This document shows, in pieces, positions 23,373 to 30,467 of a DNA stretch of 33,488 nucleotides (position 1 is its first letter; each line of letters opens with the position of its first letter). The notes beneath the pieces were generated by a model. That model worked only from the letters and a program-made list of their open reading frames with translations, did no database searches and was not told the DNA's origin. Source of the DNA: Microcaldota archaeon (lineage in GTDB: Archaea > Micrarchaeota > Micrarchaeia > Micrarchaeales > CABMGC01); NCBI GenBank assembly GCA_030040595.1, contig JASHTL010000098.1:1-33488 (forward strand), in the 5' to 3' direction. The position numbers and the translations under genes were made by a program.

Positions 23373-23429
23373 ACTATAGGAACAGATATCGCACATTAAG
23401 CTTATAAAGAGCAGGCAGTAGGAGCGCAC

Positions 23430-23458
23430 GGAAATGGCGCATGCATCGCCATAATTCC
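23430..23458. repeat. Inverted repeat in the divergent region GT2 / TRAM
   Basis: ATGGCG (23434-23439), 7-nt loop, CGCCAT (23447-23452), extended by GGAA (23430-23433) with TTCC (23455-23458) and a 2-nt bulge. It lies between the two divergent TATA boxes in a 297-bp stretch without genes. Function unknown; it could be a regulator site for both directions. Confidence 0.35.
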
Positions 23459-23482
23459 TATTGTTATTGACGAACTTTGCAG

Positions 23483-23497
23483 AAAAGCTTTAAATAG
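23483..23497 (+). promoter_or_regulatory. Consensus BRE/TATA promoter of the TRAM gene
   Basis: AAAAGCTTTAAATAG matches the archaeal BRE plus BoxA consensus very well. The box centre (about 23493) puts the transcript start near 23519-23521 (GGG), more than 100 nt before the TRAM start codon. Confidence 0.65.
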
Positions 23498-23520
23498 GTG
23501 AATGGAAGCAATACCATATT

Positions 23521-23625
23521 GGGCGTAAAAAGGCTGAGACCATAGTCAAGGCCGTGGGTTCAAGGGGATAAGTAGATATACTTCACTAACAAGCATTAGT
23601 GCAAAAAATATTGGGTGAATTGGGA
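23521..23625 (+). promoter_or_regulatory. Structured 5' leader of about 105 nt before the TRAM gene
   Basis: Two hairpins are visible. The first is 23532-23553: GGC (with a T-G wobble) and GAC pair with GTC and GCC around a CATA loop, with G-A/A-A mismatches between. The second is 23584-23601: CACTAA, six-base loop, TTAGTG. The in-frame GTG at 23599-23601 lies inside the second stem, while GGGTGA (23613-23618) stands free 7 nt before ATG 23626. This looks like a true leader with a Shine-Dalgarno site in a genome where many genes are leaderless. Confidence 0.5.
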
Positions 23626-23868
23626 ATGGAATTTGGGGTAAAGGAGCTAGAGGAGGGTGGAACATATCAGGTCCGTGTTGACGCGAAGAATCCGAAGGGC
23701 GAAGGCATAGGCAAGATAAACGACATAGTGGTCTTCATCAGGAACGCAAAGGCGCGGTCCGGGAAGACGTACACGGTGAAGATAACGAAATTGCACAGGA
23801 CTTTCGCGTATGCTGAGCTGCTTGAGAATAGTAAGTATTTTATAGGTAATGGTAGCTTAATAGTGTAA
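23626..23868 (+). CDS. TRAM-domain RNA-binding protein
   Basis: The 80-residue protein is essentially one TRAM domain: EEGGTYQVRVDAKNPKGEGI, then IVVFIRNAKARSGKTYTVKI, then LHRTFAYAELL. These are the G.Y.V.i...s.kGeGi / vF..na..G..v.v.i / AfA features of the family. Single TRAM-domain proteins in archaea bind RNA and act as RNA chaperones, including in cold adaptation (established for methanogen TRAM proteins). I place the start at ATG 23626 because GGGTGA lies 7 nt upstream. The longer frame from GTG 23599 would start inside a leader hairpin. A T-rich tract follows the stop. The structured leader suggests post-transcriptional control, possibly by the protein itself. Confidence 0.9.
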   Translation: MEFGVKELEEGGTYQVRVDAKNPKGEGIGKINDIVVFIRNAKARSGKTYTVKITKLHRTFAYAELLENSKYFIGNGSLIV

Positions 23869-23870
23869 GG

Positions 23871-23886
23871 TTATTTTCTTTTGTTA
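23871..23886 (+). terminator. T-rich tract after the TRAM gene
   Basis: TTATTTTCTTTTGTTA starts 2 nt after the TRAM stop codon. T-tracts of this kind are the main archaeal intrinsic termination signal. The next gene is 95 nt downstream. Confidence 0.5.
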
Positions 23887-23980
23887 ATTTCATAACTCTC
23901 ATCCAGAGGACTAAATGGGTTAATAGTCCTACGACCGAAACGATATCTAACGTTAGTTATTGTGCTTATAGGTGCAACTT

Positions 23981-24616
23981 ATGGACAAAGATTTCTACGA
24001 ATCAGTGAAAAAGGGTACGACCACTCTCGGCATAGTCTGCTCGGATGGCGTTGTGATAGGCTCTGACATGCGCGCTTCCATGGATACGTTCATAGCCAGC
24101 ACGGAGGCGATCAAGATCTACAGGATCAGCGAGAACCTTGGCATAACCATAGCAGGAGGCGTAGGCGACGCTGAGTATCTGGTCAAGATACTCAAGGTCC
24201 AGAACGAGATGTACATGATGGACGAGGGCAAGACGCTCTCGCCTACAGCAGCCACATCGCTCCTCTCGCTCATACTCCAGGAGAACAAGATGTTCCCTTA
24301 TCTTGTGCAGCTGATACTTGCGGGCTTAAACAGCAAGGGAGCCTCGGAGCTCTACAACATAGACCCGCTTGGCGGCTACACGAAGGAGAGCAAGTTCACT
24401 GCTACAGGAAGCGGCTCGCTTACCGCGCTTGGCTATATAGAGGGAATATACACCCCGGAGATAACCACTACAGACGCGGTCAGGCATGTGCTCAAGGGCC
24501 TGCGCATAGCCATGAGGCGCGATTCGGCAACAGGCGACGGCACTCGCGTGGTCTCCATAACAAAGAAGGGCTACAGGGAATACTCAAAGGAGGAGCTTGA
24601 GAAGCTGCCAAAGTGA
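23981..24616 (+). CDS. psmB: 20S proteasome beta subunit
   Basis: N-terminal nucleophile hydrolase of the 20S core. The sequence gives a 12-residue propeptide (MDKDFYESVKKG), then the mature Thr in TTTLGIVCSDGVVIGSDMRAS: G12-T13 is the autocleavage site. Mature-enzyme Thr1, Asp17 and Lys33-type residues fall at the expected places (SDG..., then STEAIKIYRI). GSGSLTALGYIE and DSATGDG near the C-terminus complete the active site. ATG 23981 is chosen over GTG 23972 because GGTG at 23971-23974 lies 6 nt before it. In Methanocaldococcus, psmB also neighbours the KH/beta-CASP gene (MJ1237-MJ1236, from memory), as here. Confidence 0.95.
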   Translation: MDKDFYESVKKGTTTLGIVCSDGVVIGSDMRASMDTFIASTEAIKIYRISENLGITIAGGVGDAEYLVKILKVQNEMYMMDEGKTLSPTAATSLLSLILQENKMFPYLVQLILAGLNSKGASELYNIDPLGGYTKESKFTATGSGSLTALGYIEGIYTPEITTTDAVRHVLKGLRIAMRRDSATGDGTRVVSITKKGYREYSKEELEKLPK

Positions 24617-24684
24617 AAACGGTGCGTGCGGCCGCAGGCAGGGCCGCAAAGAACAGGAGCGACACGATTCTTAGTGTGATTTGA

Positions 24685-26625
24685 TTGAGCGATGAAAGTG
24701 AGAACAAGGAGATTGTAGATAAGATAAAAGAGCTTGTTCCAAAGGAAGCGGCGCTTTCCAAGGTCGAGTACGAGGGTCCTGACATAGCGATATATGTCAA
24801 GAACATATCATACCTCTACGGCGACGAGAGCATAATAAAGAACATCAGCGCGGCTGTGAAGAAGAGGCTCATTGTCAGGTCAGACCCTTCATCGCTCACA
24901 GACCAGGAGGATGCTGCAAAGAAGATACGCGAGATAGTGCCTGCCGAGGCAGGCGTGGGCGAGGAGGGCATAAGGTTCATGCCAGAGTTCTGCGAGGTCT
25001 ACATAGAGGCGCTCAAGCCCGGCCTTGTCATAGGCAAGGGCGGAACAACGCTCATGAGGATAGTAAAGGAGACGAACTGGGTGCCCAAGGTGCTCAGGAC
25101 CCCTACGATGAACAGCGATGTGATAAAAGGGGTGAGGCAGATGCTCTTCAAGGAGAGCGACTTCAGGAAGAAATTCCTCGGAGGCATAGGCAAGAAGATA
25201 AACCAGCAAGCTGTCAAGAGCGACTGGGTCAAGGCGACTGCGCTCGGCGGCTTCAAGGAAGTGGGGAGGAGCAGCCTGCTCATAGAGACTAACCACTCCA
25301 AGATACTCATTGACTGCGGGATAAGCCCGGAGCCGGGCATAAAGGGAGCGGAGGCGAACACCGGCACGGAGAACAAGGCATTTCCCTATCTCGACAGCGC
25401 CAACATAACGATAAACGACATCGACGCAGTGATACTTACGCATGCGCACATGGACCACATGGGATTCGTTCCGTACCTCTTCAAGTTCGGTTATACCGGG
25501 CCAGTCTACTGCACGCCTCCGACGAGGGACCTTGCGGCGCTGCTTCTCTATGATTACAACAGGCTTGTGCAGAAGGGCGGCGGAGTTCCGCTCTACGGCG
25601 AGAAGGACATACGCTCCATGCTCATGCACATGATAACGAGGGATTACGGCGAGGTTACGAATGTCACTGACGAGATAAAGCTCACGTACCACAACGCGGG
25701 CCACATACTCGGCAGCGGCACGGTGCATCTGCACATAGGCGAAGGACTTTACAACATAGTGGACACTGGCGATTTCAAGTACGGCTTCACCAGGCTCTTC
25801 GATCAGGCCGATACTAGGTATCCGAGGATAGACGCGCTCTTCATGGAGAGCACCTACGGCGGCCCGAAGGACATAACGCAGAACAGACGCGATGCCGAGA
25901 TAGAACTCATGGAGAACATAAAGAGGACAATAGAGAACGGCGGAAAGGTGCTGGTTCCTCTTTTCTCAGTGGGAAGGAGCCAGGAACTGATGCTGGTCCT
26001 CGAGAGCTACATAGCGAACAACCCGAGGTACAAGATGGAAGTCCCGATATACCTGGACGGCATGATACTGGAAGCGAGCGCGATACACACAGCTTACCCG
26101 GAATATCTGCGGACCAGCCTGCAGCACAGGATACTCAGCAACAACTCGCCTTTCGAGAGCGAGATCTTCGAGATAGCGAAGGGCGAGCGCCAGAGCATAC
26201 TCGACAAGGGTCCTTCAGTGATACTCGCAAGCGGAGGAATGCTTAACGGAGGCGCAAGCCTTGAGTACTTCAAGGCGCTGGCAGCTGACCAGAGGAACAT
26301 GGTCATATTCGTAGGTTACAACAGCGTAAGCTCGCTGGGAAGGAGGGTCCAGAACGGCCTCGCAGAGGTTGCGCTCCCCGGCGAGGACGGCAAGCTTGTC
26401 AACGAGAAGATAGCGATGCAGATAAGGACCGTGGAGGGTTTCTCGGGTCACAGCGACAGGCGGGAGCTCATGCGGTTCGTGGACAATCTGAGGCCATTCA
26501 CAAGGAGGATATTCACAATGCACGGCGAGGAATCGAAGTGCGAGGACCTTGCAAGAACATTGGGCAGCAAGATGCGCGTCGAGGCGCGTGCCCCTATGGA
26601 CCTAGATTCCATGCGGCTCAAGTGA
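24685..26625 (+). CDS. fttA: KH/beta-CASP transcription termination ribonuclease FttA (aCPSF1)
   Basis: A 646-residue protein with two N-terminal KH-like domains (IGKGGTTLMRIVKET at about residues 116-130 is the KH GxxG), then a metallo-beta-lactamase domain with HAHMDH at 253-258, a GDFKYGFTRLFD region, FMESTYGG, the beta-CASP insert (GKVLVPLFSVGRSQELMLVLE, shortened here), and the C-terminal FSGHSDR and FTMHGEE metal ligands. FttA/aCPSF1 cuts nascent RNA and ends transcription genome-wide in archaea (established in Methanococcus and Thermococcus). Start TTG 24685 has GTGAT 4 nt upstream. It lies 68 nt downstream of psmB on the same strand. Full length, with all key residues present. Confidence 0.96.
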   Translation: MSDESENKEIVDKIKELVPKEAALSKVEYEGPDIAIYVKNISYLYGDESIIKNISAAVKKRLIVRSDPSSLTDQEDAAKKIREIVPAEAGVGEEGIRFMPEFCEVYIEALKPGLVIGKGGTTLMRIVKETNWVPKVLRTPTMNSDVIKGVRQMLFKESDFRKKFLGGIGKKINQQAVKSDWVKATALGGFKEVGRSSLLIETNHSKILIDCGISPEPGIKGAEANTGTENKAFPYLDSANITINDIDAVILTHAHMDHMGFVPYLFKFGYTGPVYCTPPTRDLAALLLYDYNRLVQKGGGVPLYGEKDIRSMLMHMITRDYGEVTNVTDEIKLTYHNAGHILGSGTVHLHIGEGLYNIVDTGDFKYGFTRLFDQADTRYPRIDALFMESTYGGPKDITQNRRDAEIELMENIKRTIENGGKVLVPLFSVGRSQELMLVLESYIANNPRYKMEVPIYLDGMILEASAIHTAYPEYLRTSLQHRILSNNSPFESEIFEIAKGERQSILDKGPSVILASGGMLNGGASLEYFKALAADQRNMVIFVGYNSVSSLGRRVQNGLAEVALPGEDGKLVNEKIAMQIRTVEGFSGHSDRRELMRFVDNLRPFTRRIFTMHGEESKCEDLARTLGSKMRVEARAPMDLDSMRLK

Positions 26626-26636
26626 GCATGCATGCT

Positions 26637-27614
26637 TCAGAATGTCTCCAGCTTGGGCCACTCGATGTACATTCTTGACTCATCCTTCTCGGTGGCGAAC
26701 GTTATCGAGCTCATCCTGCTGTAGGCCAGGACCGCTATGTCGGCGAACGCGATGGCCGCTACAACGAGCGTGTATTCTACTCCTGCAGTCAGGTACTCAT
26801 AGCTGAATGATAAGAGCGCCAGGACGGCTACCAGTATGCCGAGGTAGAACGCCTTCTTCGAGCCGAAGATCACAGCCATTCCCGATATCAGCAACAGAAA
26901 CGCGATGGAGATGTCCATGAAAAGGAATGGATAAGCGTAGGCCGTTGATGCCAATATGCCGATGAGCGAACCCAGGTTTCCGACTATCGTCGACGCCTGC
27001 AGAGCAGGCAGTTTGGCGGCAGTGACATGGGAGTTTAATGTTCTTAGGAAGTATTGCATGTTCGCGCTGGTGAATGCCGTAAGTATGAGAGCATTCAGCA
27101 CAAGCACAGCGCCTGCAAATACGGTCATTACGCCAACAGAATATTTCACAACCATGCCGCCTGATGCCCGGTCTATGTCCTCCAGGCAGTAAAAGTTCTT
27201 GCTGTATGTTATCAGGTCTGCATAGCAGAACGGCCTCCTGCAGAGGTTGCAGACCGCATAGGCGTTGCGCCACTGGTGGTTGAGGCACTTAAGGCCCTTC
27301 GCCGCGGCGATGTTGTCCCTACCGCTCCTGCTTATCGATTTAGGCTCAGGTTCCGGGTTCTCTTCATATGCCTCCGGCTGGATGCTCTTGTAAGTACTAG
27401 ATTGCTGCTGTTCAGCCTTAGGCTTCTCTTCAGTTTTCTGAGCCTGCTGCTCCGTCGCCCCAGTTTCCTGTTTTCCAGATCCTTTCGCCTCAGGTTCCGG
27501 CTTGGGAGCCGAGAGGAGTTTTTCCTGGCTGGGGACTTGGAGCTCGTTCTCATCAGTTCCGTGTCTCTTGAAGATCAGGAGGTCATCCGGATCTACAGCC
27601 AAATACCCACCCAA
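26637..27614 (-). CDS. Membrane protein with a cytoplasmic zinc (B-box-like) motif
   Basis: Not assigned to a known family. The 325 residues comprise: a start (YLAVDPDDLLIFKR), a low-complexity linker rich in Glu/Lys/Gln/Pro (about 30-95), a zinc-motif block near residues 109-146 (C-x2-H, C-x2-C, C, then C in NFYCLEDI), and about five membrane segments. The zinc block resembles the C..H...C..C...C B-box/LIM-like pattern. TTG 27614 lies 6 nt after the eS26 stop; an ATG at 27618 is out of frame. The two genes are almost certainly cotranscribed. A membrane protein with a zinc module behind a ribosomal-protein gene may tether or sense something linked to translation, but this is only inference. 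Confidence 0.65.
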   Translation of the reverse strand: MGGYLAVDPDDLLIFKRHGTDENELQVPSQEKLLSAPKPEPEAKGSGKQETGATEQQAQKTEEKPKAEQQQSSTYKSIQPEAYEENPEPEPKSISRSGRDNIAAAKGLKCLNHQWRNAYAVCNLCRRPFCYADLITYSKNFYCLEDIDRASGGMVVKYSVGVMTVFAGAVLVLNALILTAFTSANMQYFLRTLNSHVTAAKLPALQASTIVGNLGSLIGILASTAYAYPFLFMDISIAFLLLISGMAVIFGSKKAFYLGILVAVLALLSFSYEYLTAGVEYTLVVAAIAFADIAVLAYSRMSSITFATEKDESRMYIEWPKLETF

Positions 27615-27620
27615 CCATGA

Positions 27621-27884
27621 TCAGTACCCCCTGGCTGCAGCCCGCTGCGCCTGCTGCTTCTTCTTCTCGAATATGCCCCTGTGCTTTGCACAGCTTATGC
27701 AGTAGTATACCTTCCTCGAGGTAAAGAACCTTATGTTTCCCTCGTTGGCGTCAGTGCCGAGGTTTATCCTCTTCTCTTCGGTTATGGCCTTGTTCCTTGG
27801 CACCATTCTGCCGCAGCTATCGCAATGTACAGGCGGCTCTCGTCCTCTCATTATTGCACCGTTGTAGGCTGGTTGTGGATTCAT
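27621..27884 (-). CDS. rps26e: Ribosomal protein eS26
   Basis: An 87-residue small-subunit ribosomal protein. The S26e zinc site is clear: HCDSCGRMVPRNKAI (C21, C24, VP.+KAI) and VYYCISCAKHRGI (C62, C65), followed by a basic tail (KKKQQAQRAAARGY). eS26 contacts mRNA near the exit channel in eukaryotes. ATG 27884 has GAGGT (27893-27897 on the plus strand as ACCTC) 8 nt upstream; Met12 is an alternative. From general knowledge, eS26 is well known in Crenarchaeota/TACK and eukaryotes and missing in most Euryarchaeota, so its presence says something about ancestry or retention here. It is followed immediately by the zinc-motif membrane protein. Confidence 0.9.
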   Translation of the reverse strand: MNPQPAYNGAIMRGREPPVHCDSCGRMVPRNKAITEEKRINLGTDANEGNIRFFTSRKVYYCISCAKHRGIFEKKKQQAQRAAARGY

Positions 27885-27952
27885 AGGATCTTACCTCTAT
27901 ATATATCTATACTATACCTACGACGTTACGGTATACTGAGCGCGCCGAATGC

Positions 27953-27960
27953 CTTTTAAG
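27953..27960 (+). promoter_or_regulatory. TATA box of the HTH-gdh operon
   Basis: CTTTTAAG is centred 26 nt before ATG 27983, the leaderless spacing seen for many genes here. Confidence 0.55.
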
Positions 27961-27982
27961 GCTTGGCGGAATATATAGCAGC

Positions 27983-28288
27983 ATGGATCCTGAGTGCAGG
28001 ACTCTCACCAACGAGCTCATACCTGGGGTCAGGGCCTGCCTTGCACAGCTGATGAGAAGCAAGTATGGGATGACGCAGCAGGAGATAGCGAACAAGCTGG
28101 GGATAGCGCAGGTGGCGGTCAGCAAGTACGTGAACATGAAATATTCTGCCGCTGTGGCCAAGGCTGCAAGAAAGGTTTCGAAGAGCATCTCCGATTCCGA
28201 TTTCACGCAGGAGATAATAAAGAGCAAGAGCCCTGACGAGGCAAACAGGAAGATTGAAAGGTTTTGCGAAGAGCACCTTTATGCGTAA
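27983..28288 (+). CDS. XRE-like HTH transcriptional regulator
   Basis: The 101-residue protein has an N-terminal helix block (LIPGVRACLAQLMRSKYG), a helix-turn-helix (TQQEIANKLGIAQVAVSKYV, about residues 31-50) and a short helical tail. This matches the small archaeal predicted regulators of the LIPALR...GLSQ.EIA..LG.TQ.AVS.Y type (COG2522-like, from memory). The gene is 9 nt upstream of the glutamate dehydrogenase gene and almost certainly cotranscribed. That suggests control of nitrogen metabolism or of its own operon, which is inference. The start is leaderless at ATG 27983. A Cys at position 5 and another at 19 have no obvious metal pattern. Confidence 0.82.
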   Translation: MDPECRTLTNELIPGVRACLAQLMRSKYGMTQQEIANKLGIAQVAVSKYVNMKYSAAVAKAARKVSKSISDSDFTQEIIKSKSPDEANRKIERFCEEHLYA

Positions 28289-28297
28289 CGTGGTTTT

Positions 28298-29563
28298 ATG
28301 ACAACAGAAGAATTGGATCCGTTCAAGATATCGCAGGAGCAGCTTGACACAGCAGCAGGCATAATGAAACTTGACCCGGCTGCACACGCGCTGCTCAGGG
28401 AGCCGATGCAGACGCTTACAGTGAACATACCTGTGAAGATGCGTGACGGCAAGACGAGGACCTTCCAGGGATTCAGGGTGCATTACAACACAGCACGCGG
28501 TCCGGCAAAAGGAGGCATAAGGTATCATCCCCAGGAGAACATCTCTACCGTTAAGGCGCTGGCAGCATGGATGACATGGAAGTGCTCTCTTGCAGACATA
28601 CCTCTCGGCGGAGGAAAGGGCGGCGTGATATGCGACCCCAAATCAATGAACGACGAGGAGCTTGAGAACCTCTCGCGCGCGTACGTAAGGTCGATAGGCA
28701 GGTTCATCGGACCGAAGGTTGACGTGCCTGCGCCAGACGTATACACCACGCCGCAGATAATGGCGTGGATGATGGACGAGTACAGCAAGCTCGAGGGCCA
28801 TGACGAATTCGGTGTAATAACCGGCAAGCCTGTCGAGGTATGGGGATCCCAGGGTAGGTTTGACTCCACGGCGCTTGGAGCGATGTTTGTGCTAAGAGAG
28901 GCCGCGAAATTGCACAAGATAAACATGAAGAATGCAAAAGTTGCAATACAGGGATTCGGCAATGCGGGAGGCTTCGCATTCGAGCTCGTGAAGAAGCTCG
29001 GCGCGAAGGTAGTAGCGATCAGCGACTCTTCAGGAGGCGTCTACTCAAAGGCAGGGCTGGATTACCAGAAACTCTCGGAGCAGAAGAAAAAGACCGGAGA
29101 GCTGAGCGGCATAAAAGGCGTGGAGAAGCTCACAAACGAGGAATTGCTGGAACTTGACGTGGATGTGCTTATTCCTGCAGCGCTGGAGAACCAGATAACC
29201 GGTGCAAACGCTGACAGGCTGAAGGCCAGGATGGTCCTGGAGCTAGCAAACGGGCCAGTAACTCCCGAGGCAGACCGCATACTCTTCGAGAAGAAGGTGC
29301 CAGACTACCCTGACTTCCTTGTAAACTCTGGAGGGGTCATAGTCTCGTATTTCGAGTGGGCCCAGAACACGCAGAACTGGTACTGGACCGAGGACGAGGT
29401 CAACAAGAAACTGGAAGGGATCATGGTAAGGTCATTCAACAGCGTGATAGACACGCAGGCAAAATTCGCAAAGCAGGGAGCTAGGATAAGTCCAAGGATG
29501 GGCGCATACATAGTCGCTGTTGACAGGGTTGCGAAGGCCATGAAGGCCCGCGGATGGTACTAG
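28298..29563 (+). CDS. gdhA: Glutamate dehydrogenase
   Basis: Interconverts glutamate with 2-oxoglutarate and ammonia using NAD(P). The 421-residue hexameric type shows RVHYNTARGPAKGGIRYHP (60-78), the substrate-binding Lys95, catalytic Lys107 in PLGGGKGG, PDVYT, the dinucleotide loop GFGNAGG (219-225) after VAIQ, and SGGVIVSYFEWAQN near the end. Length and motifs are those of archaeal GDH. The coenzyme cannot be safely told; ISDSSGG follows beta-2. It is second in an operon with the HTH gene and overlaps the next minus-strand gene by 4 nt. It links amino-acid and carbon metabolism and gives the cell an ammonia-assimilation or glutamate-oxidation route. Confidence 0.96.
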   Translation: MTTEELDPFKISQEQLDTAAGIMKLDPAAHALLREPMQTLTVNIPVKMRDGKTRTFQGFRVHYNTARGPAKGGIRYHPQENISTVKALAAWMTWKCSLADIPLGGGKGGVICDPKSMNDEELENLSRAYVRSIGRFIGPKVDVPAPDVYTTPQIMAWMMDEYSKLEGHDEFGVITGKPVEVWGSQGRFDSTALGAMFVLREAAKLHKINMKNAKVAIQGFGNAGGFAFELVKKLGAKVVAISDSSGGVYSKAGLDYQKLSEQKKKTGELSGIKGVEKLTNEELLELDVDVLIPAALENQITGANADRLKARMVLELANGPVTPEADRILFEKKVPDYPDFLVNSGGVIVSYFEWAQNTQNWYWTEDEVNKKLEGIMVRSFNSVIDTQAKFAKQGARISPRMGAYIVAVDRVAKAMKARGWY

Positions 29564-30417
29564 ACGATCCTAAGCACGTCATCAAGGCCGCGCTTGTCGC
29601 GGACTCTGGGCAGTTCCTCGAAAACCTCCCTTGCCTGGTCTAACGAGTCTACAGATGCAAGGTGCTTCAGCTCTGCAGCCGTGGGCCAGCGTCCTAGCCG
29701 CTTGTGTATCACATATTCGAGTATAATGCTTAGGGCACTGAGGACTATGGCAAGATTCTGCTCAGGGGTTTGGCGCGCCATGGCAACAGCCTTGCGGCCA
29801 GTGTAGATCATATCATCGTCGGATGACAGTCTCTTCAAGAAACGGATATCGAGTTGCGACGAGAGTCTGTCGCTTATAGGCAGGACGTGGTCGTAGCCGA
29901 CTGCAACCAGTATGGCAGTATAGCCTTTCGCCGATAACTGCCTGACGCTGTTTGCCATTCTTACCTCGCGCGGGTTGTTGGTCATATTGTATAGGGCCAG
30001 CGTGCGTGCCATATGTCCTATTAGCTCGTCGAAGTCGCTTATAGCTACCAACTTGCTTTCAGCCCTTTCGATCCTATCGTACAATGGTTTGGGATTTTCA
30101 GGGTTGTAGTCTATAGGGAAGACGGATATGCCACCCTTCGCGACGCTCTTCGCAGTCCTGAGCAGACCGCGGACGTGTGGCACATACTCCGGTAGTACGT
30201 AGTCCAGGATTAGCTCTTCAGTGCCCCTGTCTAGCGAGCCTATTCGTAGAAAATGTTGCCTGTGGTTCCTGTCAGTTTCCAGCGCCAATGCAATCCTGCT
30301 TTTGGAGACCCTGCGCGCCAGGATTTCCACGCTATCTCTTACTTCCACTGCATCGTGTACCCTGCCGTGGTCTAGGGGGAACATGTAGGCCCTAGACCTT
30401 GCCGTTTGGTAGGCCAT
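29560..30417 (-). CDS. Unknown protein, possibly TraB/ChaN-like
   Basis: A 285-residue protein without membrane segments. The central part resembles the TraB/ChaN/Tiki fold: IALALETDRNHR (a Glu after a strand near residue 47), ISVFPIDYN (about 97), NNPREVRMANSVRQLSAKGYTAILVAVGYDHVL (split over 147-179), which is the usual R..ma..i..l....G..vv.VG..Hv feature. In these families the conserved Glu and His face a catalytic or metal site. The match is by eye and weak. The C-terminal 100 residues are helical and unassigned. ATG 30417 has TAATAATATA on the minus strand centred about 28 nt upstream, so it is leaderless. The 3' end overlaps gdhA by 4 nt. Confidence 0.45.
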   Translation of the reverse strand: MAYQTARSRAYMFPLDHGRVHDAVEVRDSVEILARRVSKSRIALALETDRNHRQHFLRIGSLDRGTEELILDYVLPEYVPHVRGLLRTAKSVAKGGISVFPIDYNPENPKPLYDRIERAESKLVAISDFDELIGHMARTLALYNMTNNPREVRMANSVRQLSAKGYTAILVAVGYDHVLPISDRLSSQLDIRFLKRLSSDDDMIYTGRKAVAMARQTPEQNLAIVLSALSIILEYVIHKRLGRWPTAAELKHLASVDSLDQAREVFEELPRVRDKRGLDDVLRIV

Positions 30418-30467
30418 AGAATTTTAGATGTCCCAGTGAAGGTATATTATTATTTTGTTTGAACCGC

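Noticed and set aside
23521..23600. tRNA-like GTGGGTTCAAG in the TRAM leader
   Set aside because: No 3' acceptor strand pairs with GGGCGTA, and no other tRNA arms are present.
23947..23956. Palindrome CTAACGTTAG before psmB
   Set aside because: Only 10 bp, self-complementary by short AT/CG symmetry, and not clearly placed relative to a TATA box.
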